In this document: positions 34,844 to 43,198 of the stretch, piece by piece | How the letters are laid out: each line of letters begins with the position of its first letter | How positions within the stretch are numbered: position 1 is the stretch's first letter | Source of the DNA: Gemmatimonadota bacterium | GTDB taxonomy: Bacteria > Latescibacterota > UBA2968 | Direction of reading: 5' to 3' | Length of the DNA stretch: 64,000 nucleotides | Assembly: GCA_009838845.1 (NCBI GenBank) | Contig: VXRD01000170.1 | Coordinates: 90,995 to 154,994 of the forward strand | The notes under the pieces: generated by a model | Told to the model about the DNA's origin: nothing | Database searches by the model: none | What the model saw: only the letters and a program-made list of their open reading frames with translations | Program-made: the position numbers and the translations under genes

Positions 34844-36607
34844 TTAAAACCCGGATTCATGATGAAGGGGTGAACTTTCCAACATTTTGTAAACCTTTTT
34901 CCGAGAGATACCGAGAAGTCGAGCAGCCTGGGTTTTGTTTCCATCGGCTTTTTGGAGCGCTTCTTGGAGTAAAGCCTGCTCTACATCGTAGAGTTTACCC
35001 CGTGTGTCTGTGTGTTCATCCGTCTGCCAGTGTATTCCCAGTTGGTCTGGCAGGTGGTGTTTTTGAATTGTGCCAAAGTTCGCCGAAGTAAGAGCACCCT
35101 GGATAACAAAGCGCAGTTCCAGTAGATTGCCCGGCCAGGGATAGGCCATCAGAGATGCCAGTACATCGTCGTGAATTCGGGGAGCCGGACGTTGTTGCTG
35201 AGTGGCGAATAATTTGACAAAATAATCTGCGAATTCTGGAATTTTCTCTTTTTGTTCCCGCAAAGTCGGAAGGTGAATGACAAACCCACTCAATCGGGTA
35301 TATAACCCAACGGATAGGCTTTTCTCTTTCAAAGCCCGATTCAGGTCTTGCGACGTATAGGCAATAACGCGAAGATTTTTTGGAAGGTCCCTGGAAAACC
35401 CGGTCGGACGCATCCTGTCTGCTTCGAACAAGCGACACAGCAGTATCTGAATCCGGTACGGTATAGCCGTGACTTCGTAGAGAAAGAGCGTGCCGCTTTC
35501 GGCCTGGTGCATATATCCTTCAAAATGTTCTTGCGTATCTTCAAAAATGGAATTCCCAAACAGCTCTTTTTCAAAAAGTTCGGGTGGAATCGTATCGCAG
35601 TTGACGATGACAAAGGGACCCTTGGCATAGGAGCTCTGACGGTGGATTTCCCGTCCAATCATATGGGATCCAGTCCCTTCTTCTCCCAGGATCAAAACAC
35701 CTGCCGGACTTTTTGCTGCGCTCTGAATTTTCCGTCTCAAGGAAGTTGACAGCGCTTTGGACGGCAGATAAAATTCGCTCGGATCCAGGGATGTGCTAAT
35801 TTCTCCTGTGGATCGCACAAGAGATTGGATATCCTCTTCGAGTTTCACCCCCAGCCGGGTAATCCACTTCCCTTTGGAAAACAAATATGCATTTTCAATG
35901 ACGTTTTCAAGCTGACGCACATTGCCAGGCCAGGAATAGTTGGTAAGCTGTTCTATTATGGTCGGGTGGACGCCCAGGATGTTGCGTTTAAGGCGTCGAT
36001 TGAGCTTCTGGATGAAAGCGGCGACCAGTTCCGGGATATCTTCTAAATGTTCCCGCAGGGGTGGGATATAGATGGTGACTGCCCCGAGCCGGTAATAGAG
36101 ATCTTCCCGGAAGCTCCTATTCCAGAGCACCTGCTCCAGGTCGCGGTTGGTGGCTGCAATGACCTGGACGTCCAGGGAAATTTCTTCCGTGCTGCCGAGG
36201 GGTCGAATGCGCTTCTCTTGAAGAACGCGCAAAAGTTTGACCTGGGTTTCGAGCGGGATTTCGGTAATCTCATCCAGAAATATGGTCCCTGTATTAGCAG
36301 ATCTGAAAAGGCCCGCAGTTTCGTTTACGGCGCCGGTAAAAGAACCTTTTTTGTGTCCAAATAGTTCGCTTTCAAAGAGTTCTTTGGGAATAGCGCCGCA
36401 ATTCACGGGCACAAAGGGATTCGGGGCGCGACCGCTTTTGTGGTGGATGTACTGAGCGATCAGGTCTTTGCCGGTGCCGCTCTCTCCCGCAATTAGCACG
36501 CTTCCCGCCCCTTTAGCAGCCGTTTGCATCTGGCGATAGACTTCCTGAATTTGCGGGCTTTTACCTATTACAAAATTGTATTCGATTTCAGGATTAATCG
36601 CATTCAT
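34844..36607 (-). CDS. Sigma-54 enhancer-binding protein with a second, degenerate AAA+ module
   Basis: The 587-residue activator has no N-terminal sensor domain. Residues ~8-250 are an intact AAA+ sigma-54 activator module: Walker A GESGTGKD (41-48), the sigma-contact loop GSFTGA (88-93, Ser for Ala), Walker B GTIFLDE (107-113), a FREDLYYRL arginine region, and WPGNVRQLEN (226-235). Residues ~288-510 repeat the fold but with all motors lost: GEEGTGSH (308-315, Lys to Ser), the GAFTGA loop replaced by unrelated sequence (about 351-368), GTLFLYE (Asp to Tyr, 372-378), and LSVGLYTRL where FREDLYYRL should be. The C-terminus has a Fis-type helix-turn-helix (NKTQAARLLGISRKKVYKML, 557-576). Start ATG 36607 with AAGGAA. 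It lies upstream of the sigma-54 promoter at 34651. The second module may be a sensor domain or an inhibitor (inference). Confidence 0.9.
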   Translation of the reverse strand: MNAINPEIEYNFVIGKSPQIQEVYRQMQTAAKGAGSVLIAGESGTGKDLIAQYIHHKSGRAPNPFVPVNCGAIPKELFESELFGHKKGSFTGAVNETAGLFRSANTGTIFLDEITEIPLETQVKLLRVLQEKRIRPLGSTEEISLDVQVIAATNRDLEQVLWNRSFREDLYYRLGAVTIYIPPLREHLEDIPELVAAFIQKLNRRLKRNILGVHPTIIEQLTNYSWPGNVRQLENVIENAYLFSKGKWITRLGVKLEEDIQSLVRSTGEISTSLDPSEFYLPSKALSTSLRRKIQSAAKSPAGVLILGEEGTGSHMIGREIHRQSSYAKGPFVIVNCDTIPPELFEKELFGNSIFEDTQEHFEGYMHQAESGTLFLYEVTAIPYRIQILLCRLFEADRMRPTGFSRDLPKNLRVIAYTSQDLNRALKEKSLSVGLYTRLSGFVIHLPTLREQKEKIPEFADYFVKLFATQQQRPAPRIHDDVLASLMAYPWPGNLLELRFVIQGALTSANFGTIQKHHLPDQLGIHWQTDEHTDTRGKLYDVEQALLQEALQKADGNKTQAARLLGISRKKVYKMLESSPLHHESGF

Positions 36608-36642
36608 TAGTATTTTTCCTTATTTATTTTCATAGATATACT

Positions 36643-36671
36643 AATTTATTATGAATGCGATGATGGTGCAA
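36643..36671 (-). promoter_or_regulatory. Possible sigma-70 promoter of the activator gene
   Basis: TTGCAC-N17-TAAATT on the - strand, in the 181 bp before the activator gene, which otherwise hold no gene. Predicted start is ~30 bp upstream of the ATG. Both hexamers are only partial matches. Confidence 0.3.
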
Positions 36672-36788
36672 GTTATAATCCGAGACATTTCCCAAACTTC
36701 ACCCTGTCGAATTCGATTCTTGCAAAGGTGTCCGGCTGTCAGGCGATTCGCATTCTATGACAACCCAACGACCCCGGAGCCAGCGCGC

Positions 36789-37877
36789 TCAACCGACACA
36801 CCGCTCGGCTTCCCACCGCTGGGGTTCCAGCCCGACGACGCGCGCTTCCTCGCAGATCATCGACCAGGTCGTATCATCTACCTCGATCCCCTCCATCTTC
36901 CGCTGCATCGCGCTGCGGAACTCCGGCTCTCCGGGCAGCAGGATTTCCTCAAATCCAGGGGCCACGCGGCTCGACTTCACGTGCCGGATCAATGCTTCCA
37001 CCTCGTCGTAGTAGGCCTCCCGGTCGGTAAAGTGCGCAATGTCGTACACCGTCAAAAGCACGCCGTTGCTGATCATCTGGCGCTCGCCGGCAGCGCATCC
37101 CTGCCCGCTGAGAGTGCCTCCCAAAAGCTCCACCACCAGGCTCAACGCAAAGCCTTTGTGGGCAACCACGCCGCCCATAGGGAGAATTGCACCCGGCGGA
37201 TCGGCCGAAAAATCTCCCGGATCCACGGTCGGATTCCCCTCCGAATCGATCAGCCAACCCTCGGGGACCTGGTACCCGCTGTTGGTCGCCACCCGCACCT
37301 TTCCTTCTGCCACCACCGAAGTCGTCATGTCCACCAGAATCGGCTCTGCCTCCCGTCGGGGGGCAGCAAATGCGATCGGATTGGTGCTCAGGCGTCCGTC
37401 AATTCCCCCAAAAGGGGCGATCTGATAACCCAGGTGCCCGGCATTCACAAAGATCAGACCAATCAATCCTTCCCGGGCGGCCATGAGCGGATACGCACCA
37501 GCCCGGCCTATATGGCTGGTATTCCGCAGCGCGACGCAACCGACGCCGTGTATCCGGGCCTTCTCACTGGCCAGCTTTGCTGCAAAGGTCGCGCCCACCT
37601 GTCCCATCGCCCCCTTCGCATCCACAACAGCCAGGCAGGGATACTCCTCGACGACCACCGGAACCGCCCGGGGCTGGAACCGCCCTTCCCGGACCGCCCG
37701 GGCATACTCGTAGAACCGGATGGCGCCGTGAGAGTCGTGACCGAAGAGATTCGACTCGACAAGGTGGTCCACGACGGTCCTCGTGTCCTCGGGCGTACAC
37801 CCGGCAGCTTCGAAAAGCTCGTAACCAATCCGGCGCAAAGCCTTCGCTTGAAATTTAGGCACGGCAAACCCTTTCAT
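36789..37877 (-). CDS. Malate/L-lactate dehydrogenase-family oxidoreductase (Ldh2 type)
   Basis: The 362-residue protein belongs to the LDH2/MDH2 group of NAD(P)-dependent dehydrogenases (L-sulfolactate, ureidoglycolate, malate and related 2-hydroxy acids). Recognised stretches: HDSHGAIRFYEY near the N-terminus (His-Asp pair for the active site), the VALRNTSHIGRAGAYP segment, STNPIAFAAPR, DMTTSVVAEGKV, and the C-terminal GFALSLVVELLGG. Start ATG 37877 with no strong ribosome site. It is alone on the - strand, with 105 bp before it. It would oxidise a 2-hydroxy acid to a keto acid (family knowledge); the substrate is not readable. It may process acids from the sugar-acid enzyme nearby (inference). 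Confidence 0.85.
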   Translation of the reverse strand: MKGFAVPKFQAKALRRIGYELFEAAGCTPEDTRTVVDHLVESNLFGHDSHGAIRFYEYARAVREGRFQPRAVPVVVEEYPCLAVVDAKGAMGQVGATFAAKLASEKARIHGVGCVALRNTSHIGRAGAYPLMAAREGLIGLIFVNAGHLGYQIAPFGGIDGRLSTNPIAFAAPRREAEPILVDMTTSVVAEGKVRVATNSGYQVPEGWLIDSEGNPTVDPGDFSADPPGAILPMGGVVAHKGFALSLVVELLGGTLSGQGCAAGERQMISNGVLLTVYDIAHFTDREAYYDEVEALIRHVKSSRVAPGFEEILLPGEPEFRSAMQRKMEGIEVDDTTWSMICEEARVVGLEPQRWEAERCVG

Positions 37878-37982
37878 CTGTTGGTATAGTGCTTCAGGGG
37901 GAAAATGCTCTGTCTCCTGTGGTATTGAGCAACCCCAGATCTACACTCAATCATTGGCCAAAAAATCGCAGTCCATAAGAGA

Positions 37983-38876
37983 TCAAGGGACTGGTCGTTT
38001 ACTGCGGAACAATATCCAATACATAATAGCTGCTGAGACAATGTAGGCAACCGTACCGGACCAAACATTGACCTCCTGTATCATAAAAATGGCGTTGGTA
38101 GATAGCGCGGAGCCTTCGTAATTGACGAGGACCGCTGCAAACATGTTATTCGCGGCATGAATGCCAATGGCAAGTTCTGCACCATTATCCTTGAGCGTGA
38201 CGAGGGCGAGAAATGCACCGACGACAAAGTAGGAAATCAACATGGGTGCTACGCCATACGCCGCGATCTCGGGATTCATCAAATGGAACAGGGCAAAAGG
38301 CAAGGCATTGAGAATAACGAGAACAATGGGATGACGCGTGAAGTGCCCGAGCATTTGCAAAAAATAACTGCGCGTGAGCAATTCTTCGGTAGTAGTCTGG
38401 AAAGGCGTGAGGAGCAGGACGAGAATGGCGAATTTGTAAAAGCGTTCGGGATCCAGGGAATAAGAGTAGTTATCGGGAAAGAGCAGGGCGTCAATAGCGG
38501 CGAAGACAATACCCAGACCCATCTGCAAACCAAAACCCTGAAATATGCGGCCCCAGCGGATGTGATTGCGCGGCGTAATAAGTGTGCGGAAAGAGCGTTT
38601 ATGTGCGTTGCGAAGGCCAATCCACAGACCGACCAGCACCGTGACAAAGAGCAAGTTGAGGGCAATAAAATCCAGAAAAGGATTTGTGCCATCCATGGGC
38701 AACCCTTCGGGTTCAGAGCCATAAACACTGAACAGGACTACACCACTGCCAAAAGTCCAGGTGGCAATAACAATCAGCAGTGTTAAAATATATCGTATCC
38801 AGCGCGTTTCACCCCGATTGGCGAGATCGAGAAACGCCTTGCCCATTTTATCGGTTTGTTCTGTTATTTCGTTCAT
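37983..38876 (-). CDS. CPBP family intramembrane glutamic endopeptidase (CAAX protease-like)
   Basis: The 297-residue membrane protein has about 7-8 membrane segments and the CPBP motifs: EE at Glu164-Glu165 followed by Arg169 (TTEELLTRS), FALFH with His198, and a HAANN segment near the C-terminus. The frame is open for 170 more codons upstream, but that part is an off-frame copy of the MR/MLE gene; ATG 38876, one base after that gene's stop, is the real start. These proteases cleave within membranes or handle peptide export and immunity (family knowledge). Here it follows the sugar-acid enzyme in the same transcript by chance or as part of a unit; its role is unknown. Confidence 0.82.
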   Translation of the reverse strand: MNEITEQTDKMGKAFLDLANRGETRWIRYILTLLIVIATWTFGSGVVLFSVYGSEPEGLPMDGTNPFLDFIALNLLFVTVLVGLWIGLRNAHKRSFRTLITPRNHIRWGRIFQGFGLQMGLGIVFAAIDALLFPDNYSYSLDPERFYKFAILVLLLTPFQTTTEELLTRSYFLQMLGHFTRHPIVLVILNALPFALFHLMNPEIAAYGVAPMLISYFVVGAFLALVTLKDNGAELAIGIHAANNMFAAVLVNYEGSALSTNAIFMIQEVNVWSGTVAYIVSAAIMYWILFRSKRPVP

Positions 38877-38877
38877 A

Positions 38878-40023
38878 TCACCAATCCGCAACACTGCCAT
38901 CGTTTTCGTAAAAATATTCCCCGCCGAGTTCTTCTTCGTAAACCCCGATATTTTGTTCGGCTTCTGTGGGAATGAGGTCAAAACCCAGGCCGGGTCTGGT
39001 GGGCAAATCAATATGTCCATCTCTGACAACCCAGGGGTCTTGCAGCAGATCCTCACCCAAACCCGCATCGACTTGCTCTTGAATGAGAAAATTGGGCACA
39101 ACGGCATCAACCTGCATACACGCGGAAAAAGCGACTGGCCCAATAGCACAGTGCGGCATAATATGCATGTAATACACTTCGGCCATGTTCGCAATGCGCT
39201 TGAGTTCGGAAATACCGCCTGCATGCGAGCCGTCGGGCTGGATATAGGCAACGGCATTTTTTTCAAACACAGTGCGAAATTCCCAACGCGAAAGCAGGCG
39301 CTCACCCGTAGCAATGGGAAAGGGCACATGGTCGGAAACGTGTTTGAGCGCATCGACATTTTCCTGCGGCACGGGTTCTTCGACAAACATGGGACGCATG
39401 CCTTTGATCTCGTGGCAGATTTCCACGGCGAGCGCAGGCGTCATCTTGCCGTGAAAATCAAAACAGAGTTCGCAGTCATCGCCAACCCACTCGCGCATGG
39501 TATAGGCACATTTGACAAAGCGGTCGATCACCTCAGGAGGTTCATGGGCACGCCACTTGCCGCCTGGTCCCGATTTAAAAGCTTTGTACCCCCCTTTTTC
39601 TTGTAGCATTTCGAGACGCTCACGCGCAGCATCCAACCCGCGTTCTGAACTATCGCGAATCCCCCAATGGGCATAAACGCGAATGCGATCGCGCACCGGT
39701 CCGCCGAGAAGCTGATAGGTCGGCACATTGAAGTATTTGCCCGCAATATCCCAAAGCGCCTGATCAATACCCGAAAGAGCCGTCATAAGCACATTGCCCC
39801 CACGATAGAAAGCGGAGCGGTAAATATGTTGCCAGTGGTGCTCAATGCGCAGAGGGTCTTTCCCAATCAGATAATCCGCGAGTTCTTCTACGGCAGCCCA
39901 GGTACTCCTCGGTTTGCCTTCAAGGGTGGTCTCTCCCCAGCCTACAATACCGGTATCGGTCGTAATTTTGATCAAGCGCATCCTTCGGCGGGGAAAGAAT
40001 TGTTCAATTTTGGCGATTTTCAT
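38878..40023 (-). CDS. MR/MLE enolase-superfamily enzyme, D-galactonate dehydratase-like
   Basis: The 381-residue enzyme starts at ATG 40023 with GGAGA 8 nt upstream. The active site resembles D-galactonate dehydratase (DgoD): DFHGK (Asp189, His191), VEEP (Glu215), ATGER (Glu241), and MPHCAIGP (His291), with metal ligands Asp/Glu/Glu. Enolase-superfamily enzymes remove water from sugar acids by proton abstraction next to the carboxylate (family knowledge). The frame runs upstream to 40095, but that part is translated repeat sequence. It follows the beta-propeller gene by 90 bp containing a short tandem repeat. Function as a sugar-acid dehydratase is likely; the exact acid is open. Confidence 0.87.
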   Translation of the reverse strand: MKIAKIEQFFPRRRMRLIKITTDTGIVGWGETTLEGKPRSTWAAVEELADYLIGKDPLRIEHHWQHIYRSAFYRGGNVLMTALSGIDQALWDIAGKYFNVPTYQLLGGPVRDRIRVYAHWGIRDSSERGLDAARERLEMLQEKGGYKAFKSGPGGKWRAHEPPEVIDRFVKCAYTMREWVGDDCELCFDFHGKMTPALAVEICHEIKGMRPMFVEEPVPQENVDALKHVSDHVPFPIATGERLLSRWEFRTVFEKNAVAYIQPDGSHAGGISELKRIANMAEVYYMHIMPHCAIGPVAFSACMQVDAVVPNFLIQEQVDAGLGEDLLQDPWVVRDGHIDLPTRPGLGFDLIPTEAEQNIGVYEEELGGEYFYENDGSVADW

Positions 40024-40060
40024 GATATTTCTCCGGGACTGAAGAACCGAAAAGTATCCA

Positions 40061-40088
40061 CAGATGAACGCAGATGAACGCAGATGAA
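40061..40088. repeat. 10-bp tandem repeat between genes
   Basis: CAGATGAACG repeats 2.8 times (40061-40070, 40071-40080, 40081-40088). It lies between the stop of the beta-propeller gene and the start of the MR/MLE gene. Reverse complements of this type (CGTTCATCTG) occur scattered in many bacterial genomes; its role is not known to me. Confidence 0.7.
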
Positions 40089-40113
40089 AATTCAAAAATA
40101 GATGAATACAGCG

Positions 40114-41505
40114 TTAATCTGGGTCGAAGAATCGAAAAGAAAAAAGATCTGCCTCGGTTAGTTCAAATTGCAAGCGAATGGGTTGGTTCGGGGCGACATC
40201 GATAGCATTGACATTTTCCCAGCGAACAGTGCGCGCGATTTCATCGCCAAAAATATGGGGACAGTCACCGAGCGCGAATTTTGGAAGGGGATCACCCGCT
40301 TCATCGAGCAATGCGATGCGAATCGAACCGGCAACACTCGTAGAATAATTGACTTCCAACCGGGTGCCTGTAAAAGTGAATGGCCTGGTCGTAAGAACAC
40401 CAGTCCTCGCATCAGCGCGAACAGAAACAAACCCATCTTCGCGCAGGGTGAAACGCCGAATGTGTGCATTGGGCGTGCGATAATTTTGCACAGAATAAAG
40501 CGAGAGTTCGCCGGGCGCGGTAGAAACGACACGCGGTCCGATAAAAATGGAGCGCTCGTGCCAGTTATTTTGGTCCAGACCGGGACGCATAAACGCATCG
40601 GCATAGGGCTGGGTGAAATTCAGTCCATCTCTGCTGGCGAGAAAGAGAATATCGGAAAGACCTTCGTGACCCCACTCGGGCAGAGCCTGGCGCGTTTGAA
40701 TAAAGCGTTTGGGAAATGCAAAATAATAGGGCGCACCTGCGTAGGGATGAACGGCATTTGTATAAAGTTGATAATCAAAGCGCGTTTTGCCGTCAATGCG
40801 GATATATTGCCATGCATCCCAATGTATAAAATCCCGCGAAGTCGTCATTCGAATGGCGCGCATACGCGGCTCATTGCCATCGGGAAACCAGCCACGCGCG
40901 TACAGGACATAACACCCCTGACGCGCATCCCAAAAAGCACTAACCGGACTGTCAAAATTGGGATCGTCTTCAGAGGCGACGACAAGTGGTCCATCTCCTG
41001 CATTTTGCCAGTGAATGCCATCGGGTGAGACGAGACCGTAGATCCGAGCGGGCTTGCCACCACTCCAGCGTCCCGCTGCTTTGTACCGCTCGGATTCTGG
41101 CACACCGGGACTTTCATCCTTAAAAACCGCAATATTCTTGGTATTGGGATTGTCAACACAGATATTGTTATCGGTTGAACCGTTAAAGTTGAACAAACCG
41201 AGATTGGGCCGCTGCCAACAAATGCCGTCTTCGCTCTCGGCATAAGCAGTGAACGTGTGGTTAAAACCACCTGTGTCTTGTTGTTCATCTTGAGATCGGT
41301 ACCACATTCTGTATTTATCGCCATCTTTGATAACAACGGGACACCAACTCGTCTCACCTTCCCAGGGGCGATTGAGCGTGAGACACGTTTCGCGCGGGAT
41401 GGGCGTGTGCTGGTGAATATGCACGTGTTCGAAGCTGTCGATGAGATGGTTATCGACAAAGAGTTGGCGATCGTTGGATGCGATAAGTGGATCTGGCAAA
41501 TTCAT
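40114..41505 (-). CDS. Beta-propeller glycosidase-like protein of unknown function
   Basis: The 463-residue protein begins with RQLFVDNHLID, then blades of the GH32/GH43-type propeller: PWEGETSWCPVVIKDGDKY, YAESEDGICWQRPNLGLF, GLVSPDGIHWQNA, DSPVSAFWDARQGCYVLY, SRDFIHWDAW and ASRDGLNFTQPY. The C-terminal 100 residues form a beta-sandwich (GTRLEVNYSTS, IRLQFELTEADLF). No signal peptide. A catalytic acid pair cannot be identified. Start ATG with GGAGG at 11 nt. It is the first gene of a - strand set with the MR/MLE enzyme and CPBP protease. I expect a role in sugar metabolism (inference). Confidence 0.7.
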   Translation of the reverse strand: MNLPDPLIASNDRQLFVDNHLIDSFEHVHIHQHTPIPRETCLTLNRPWEGETSWCPVVIKDGDKYRMWYRSQDEQQDTGGFNHTFTAYAESEDGICWQRPNLGLFNFNGSTDNNICVDNPNTKNIAVFKDESPGVPESERYKAAGRWSGGKPARIYGLVSPDGIHWQNAGDGPLVVASEDDPNFDSPVSAFWDARQGCYVLYARGWFPDGNEPRMRAIRMTTSRDFIHWDAWQYIRIDGKTRFDYQLYTNAVHPYAGAPYYFAFPKRFIQTRQALPEWGHEGLSDILFLASRDGLNFTQPYADAFMRPGLDQNNWHERSIFIGPRVVSTAPGELSLYSVQNYRTPNAHIRRFTLREDGFVSVRADARTGVLTTRPFTFTGTRLEVNYSTSVAGSIRIALLDEAGDPLPKFALGDCPHIFGDEIARTVRWENVNAIDVAPNQPIRLQFELTEADLFSFRFFDPD

Positions 41506-41547
41506 CGCTGTGCGCCTCCATTCTCTACATTCACGGTGGGGTGGTCC

Positions 41548-41576
41548 ATAATAGCCGTTTCATTTTATCAAAGCAA
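41548..41576 (-). promoter_or_regulatory. Sigma-70-like promoter of the propeller-MR/MLE-CPBP set
   Basis: TTGCTT-N17-TATTAT on the - strand, 43 bp before ATG 41505, in the 173-bp divergent region with the repeat protein. Good -10 and spacing, moderate -35. Confidence 0.45.
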
Positions 41577-41678
41577 GGGGAACCCATGGCCGCTTATCTC
41601 GGATTAAGTCATTATTGCTTGCCAAATGATTTATATTCTTAGAGCAAACAACACCAATCACCAATTCAAGGAGATAGA

Positions 41679-43004
41679 ATGAATAGAGAAATCGTAGAAA
41701 AAAAGGTAGAAGCACTGGAAAAAAGAGTGCGCTGGCAAATGCGGGCGATTATCGGATTAATCATTGTATTTCTATTCAACACATCGCCCGCTTTTACGTC
41801 AAAGTGGTTTCACCAGCTACTCCCTCCCAAATTGACCTCTGTAAATTTGTCACCTGACAAAAGCAATGGCAATACTGGTTTTCGCCATAACTGGTCGCAT
41901 CGGGAAGAAATTCTGGCACGCCGAATACAGGCACCAGAGCTTGGCCCGGGTAGAGATAAGATAGAATTCATCAATAATATTCTCTCGCACCAGAATGGGA
42001 CGCCGAGATTGGGTAAACAAGCGCAAGCAGGAGAACTGCAGATTTTATCCGACACATTGCGGGTACAAACACTACAGACAAGAACACTGCAGATTGTAAA
42101 TGCAGCGGGGGGCGTCGTCGCCATAATCGGATCGGATCCCGCAGGAAACGGTATTTTGCTCGTAGGGAACGTAGCAGGTGCGGCAGTTGCGGCTATATCA
42201 GCCGATCAAGCTGGCAATGGAGATATTAGTGTGATAGAAAATAATGCCTCTGTTGCGGGGATGGGTGTAGATCAAGCTGGCAATGGTGTGGTAGCTGCAT
42301 CAAATGCATCGGGTTCGAGCTTTACGCTTCTCGGTGCCGATGATTCTGGAAATGCGGGACTGATCGTGAGCGGTAGTTCCGAATCGGGCACAGGTGCGGT
42401 CATTCTGGGCTTAGATGAAACTGGTAATGGGCTGGTGAGTACTGTCAGTAGCTCGGGTTCTCTCACGCTTCTCGGTGCCGATGATTCTGGAAATGCGGGA
42501 CTGATCGTAGGCACTGCATCTGAATCGGGTACAGGCGTAGTCATTCTGGGTGTAGATGATGTTGGCAATGGCTCAGTCAGTGCCGTCAGTGCCTCGGGTT
42601 CAATAGTTGATTTGGGAATTGATGAGGCTGGCGATGCAGCAGTACTGTTAACAAATAGAGAGGGTGTTTTGGCTTCCGTATTGGGTGTCGATGAAAATGG
42701 GCACGGTATAATGGGCATTCTCAACGCCTCTGGGCGGCCCATTGCAGCTATGGCAGCCGATGAAGCGGGCAACGGTGTATTGGGAATTGAAGGCGGCAAA
42801 TTCCGTGCTTATATAGATTCTACGGGCAACGGAGTCGCAGAGACCCGGGGACAAAATCAGATCCTTCGATGGTCTTCTGAAATAAGACCGACCGGAGGTG
42901 GTGGCACGCCAAGCGGTTTAATCGGTGATCTGGATCAGGATGGCGACGTGGATTTTAACGACTTTTTGATATTTACCTCAAACTTTGGCAAGACAAGTGG
43001 ATAG
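41679..43004 (+). CDS. Membrane-anchored protein with an 11-fold ~23-residue repeat and dockerin-like end
   Basis: The 441-residue protein starts with a charged stretch, a single membrane segment (residues 22-38) and a short helical region. From ~150 to 390 it is built from 11 repeats with D-x-x-G-[NHD]-[GA] at spacing 22-25 (Asp at 153, 176, 198, 221, 246, 268, 293, 315, 338, 361 and 380), each unit with a hydrophobic strand before and after. Two units share 44 identical bases (42324-42367 and 42465-42508). The last ~25 residues (DLDQDGDVDFNDFLIF, from 418) look like one dockerin/EF-hand calcium loop. ATG has AAGGAGA. The likely fold is a beta-solenoid outside the membrane with calcium-type loops (inference). 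I do not recognise the family. Confidence 0.75.
   Translation: MNREIVEKKVEALEKRVRWQMRAIIGLIIVFLFNTSPAFTSKWFHQLLPPKLTSVNLSPDKSNGNTGFRHNWSHREEILARRIQAPELGPGRDKIEFINNILSHQNGTPRLGKQAQAGELQILSDTLRVQTLQTRTLQIVNAAGGVVAIIGSDPAGNGILLVGNVAGAAVAAISADQAGNGDISVIENNASVAGMGVDQAGNGVVAASNASGSSFTLLGADDSGNAGLIVSGSSESGTGAVILGLDETGNGLVSTVSSSGSLTLLGADDSGNAGLIVGTASESGTGVVILGVDDVGNGSVSAVSASGSIVDLGIDEAGDAAVLLTNREGVLASVLGVDENGHGIMGILNASGRPIAAMAADEAGNGVLGIEGGKFRAYIDSTGNGVAETRGQNQILRWSSEIRPTGGGGTPSGLIGDLDQDGDVDFNDFLIFTSNFGKTSG
42324..42508 (+). repeat. Near-identical 44-bp repeat copies within the repeat protein gene
   Basis: The 44 bases at 42324-42367 are identical to 42465-42508, an offset of 141 bp (47 codons, two repeat units). 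Other units differ at the DNA level, so this is probably a recent internal duplication. Confidence 0.8.
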
Positions 43005-43087
43005 GTAAATCAGGCACATATTACAGGTGGCATTTCTGACGCCAGGACTTTCTTTTAGCTTTTCAGACAATAGCTCACAAAACGCGC

Positions 43088-43115
43088 TTGACGCACAAGA
43101 GGATTCGCGTATCTT
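43088..43115 (+). promoter_or_regulatory. Sigma-70-like promoter sharing a motif with that of the respiratory operon
   Basis: TTGACG-N16-TATCTT, with GGATTCG just before the -10 (43101-43107). The same arrangement occurs at 45053-45080. It lies in the 194-bp gap after the repeat protein and before the small protein gene at 43199. Confidence 0.5.
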
Positions 43116-43198
43116 GATCACTGATAGGGTTTTAATATTCGGATCGTTTGCGTATCAAACAAAATTCAAACAAAACTCGTTTTAGAGGAATATGTTAT

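Noticed and set aside
36651..37889. 412-codon + strand open frame opposite the malate/lactate dehydrogenase-like gene
   Set aside because: Composition-driven shadow; the - strand has clear family motifs and the + frame has none.
38877..39386. N-terminal extension of the CPBP protease frame
   Set aside because: The first 170 codons are an off-frame reading of the MR/MLE gene; the real start is at 38876.
40024..40095. N-terminal extension of the MR/MLE protein
   Set aside because: It is translated tandem repeat; ATG 40023 has a good ribosome site and the family start.
41632..41637. TATATT as a -10 box for the repeat protein gene
   Set aside because: No acceptable -35 hexamer at 16-18 bp; not supported enough to list.
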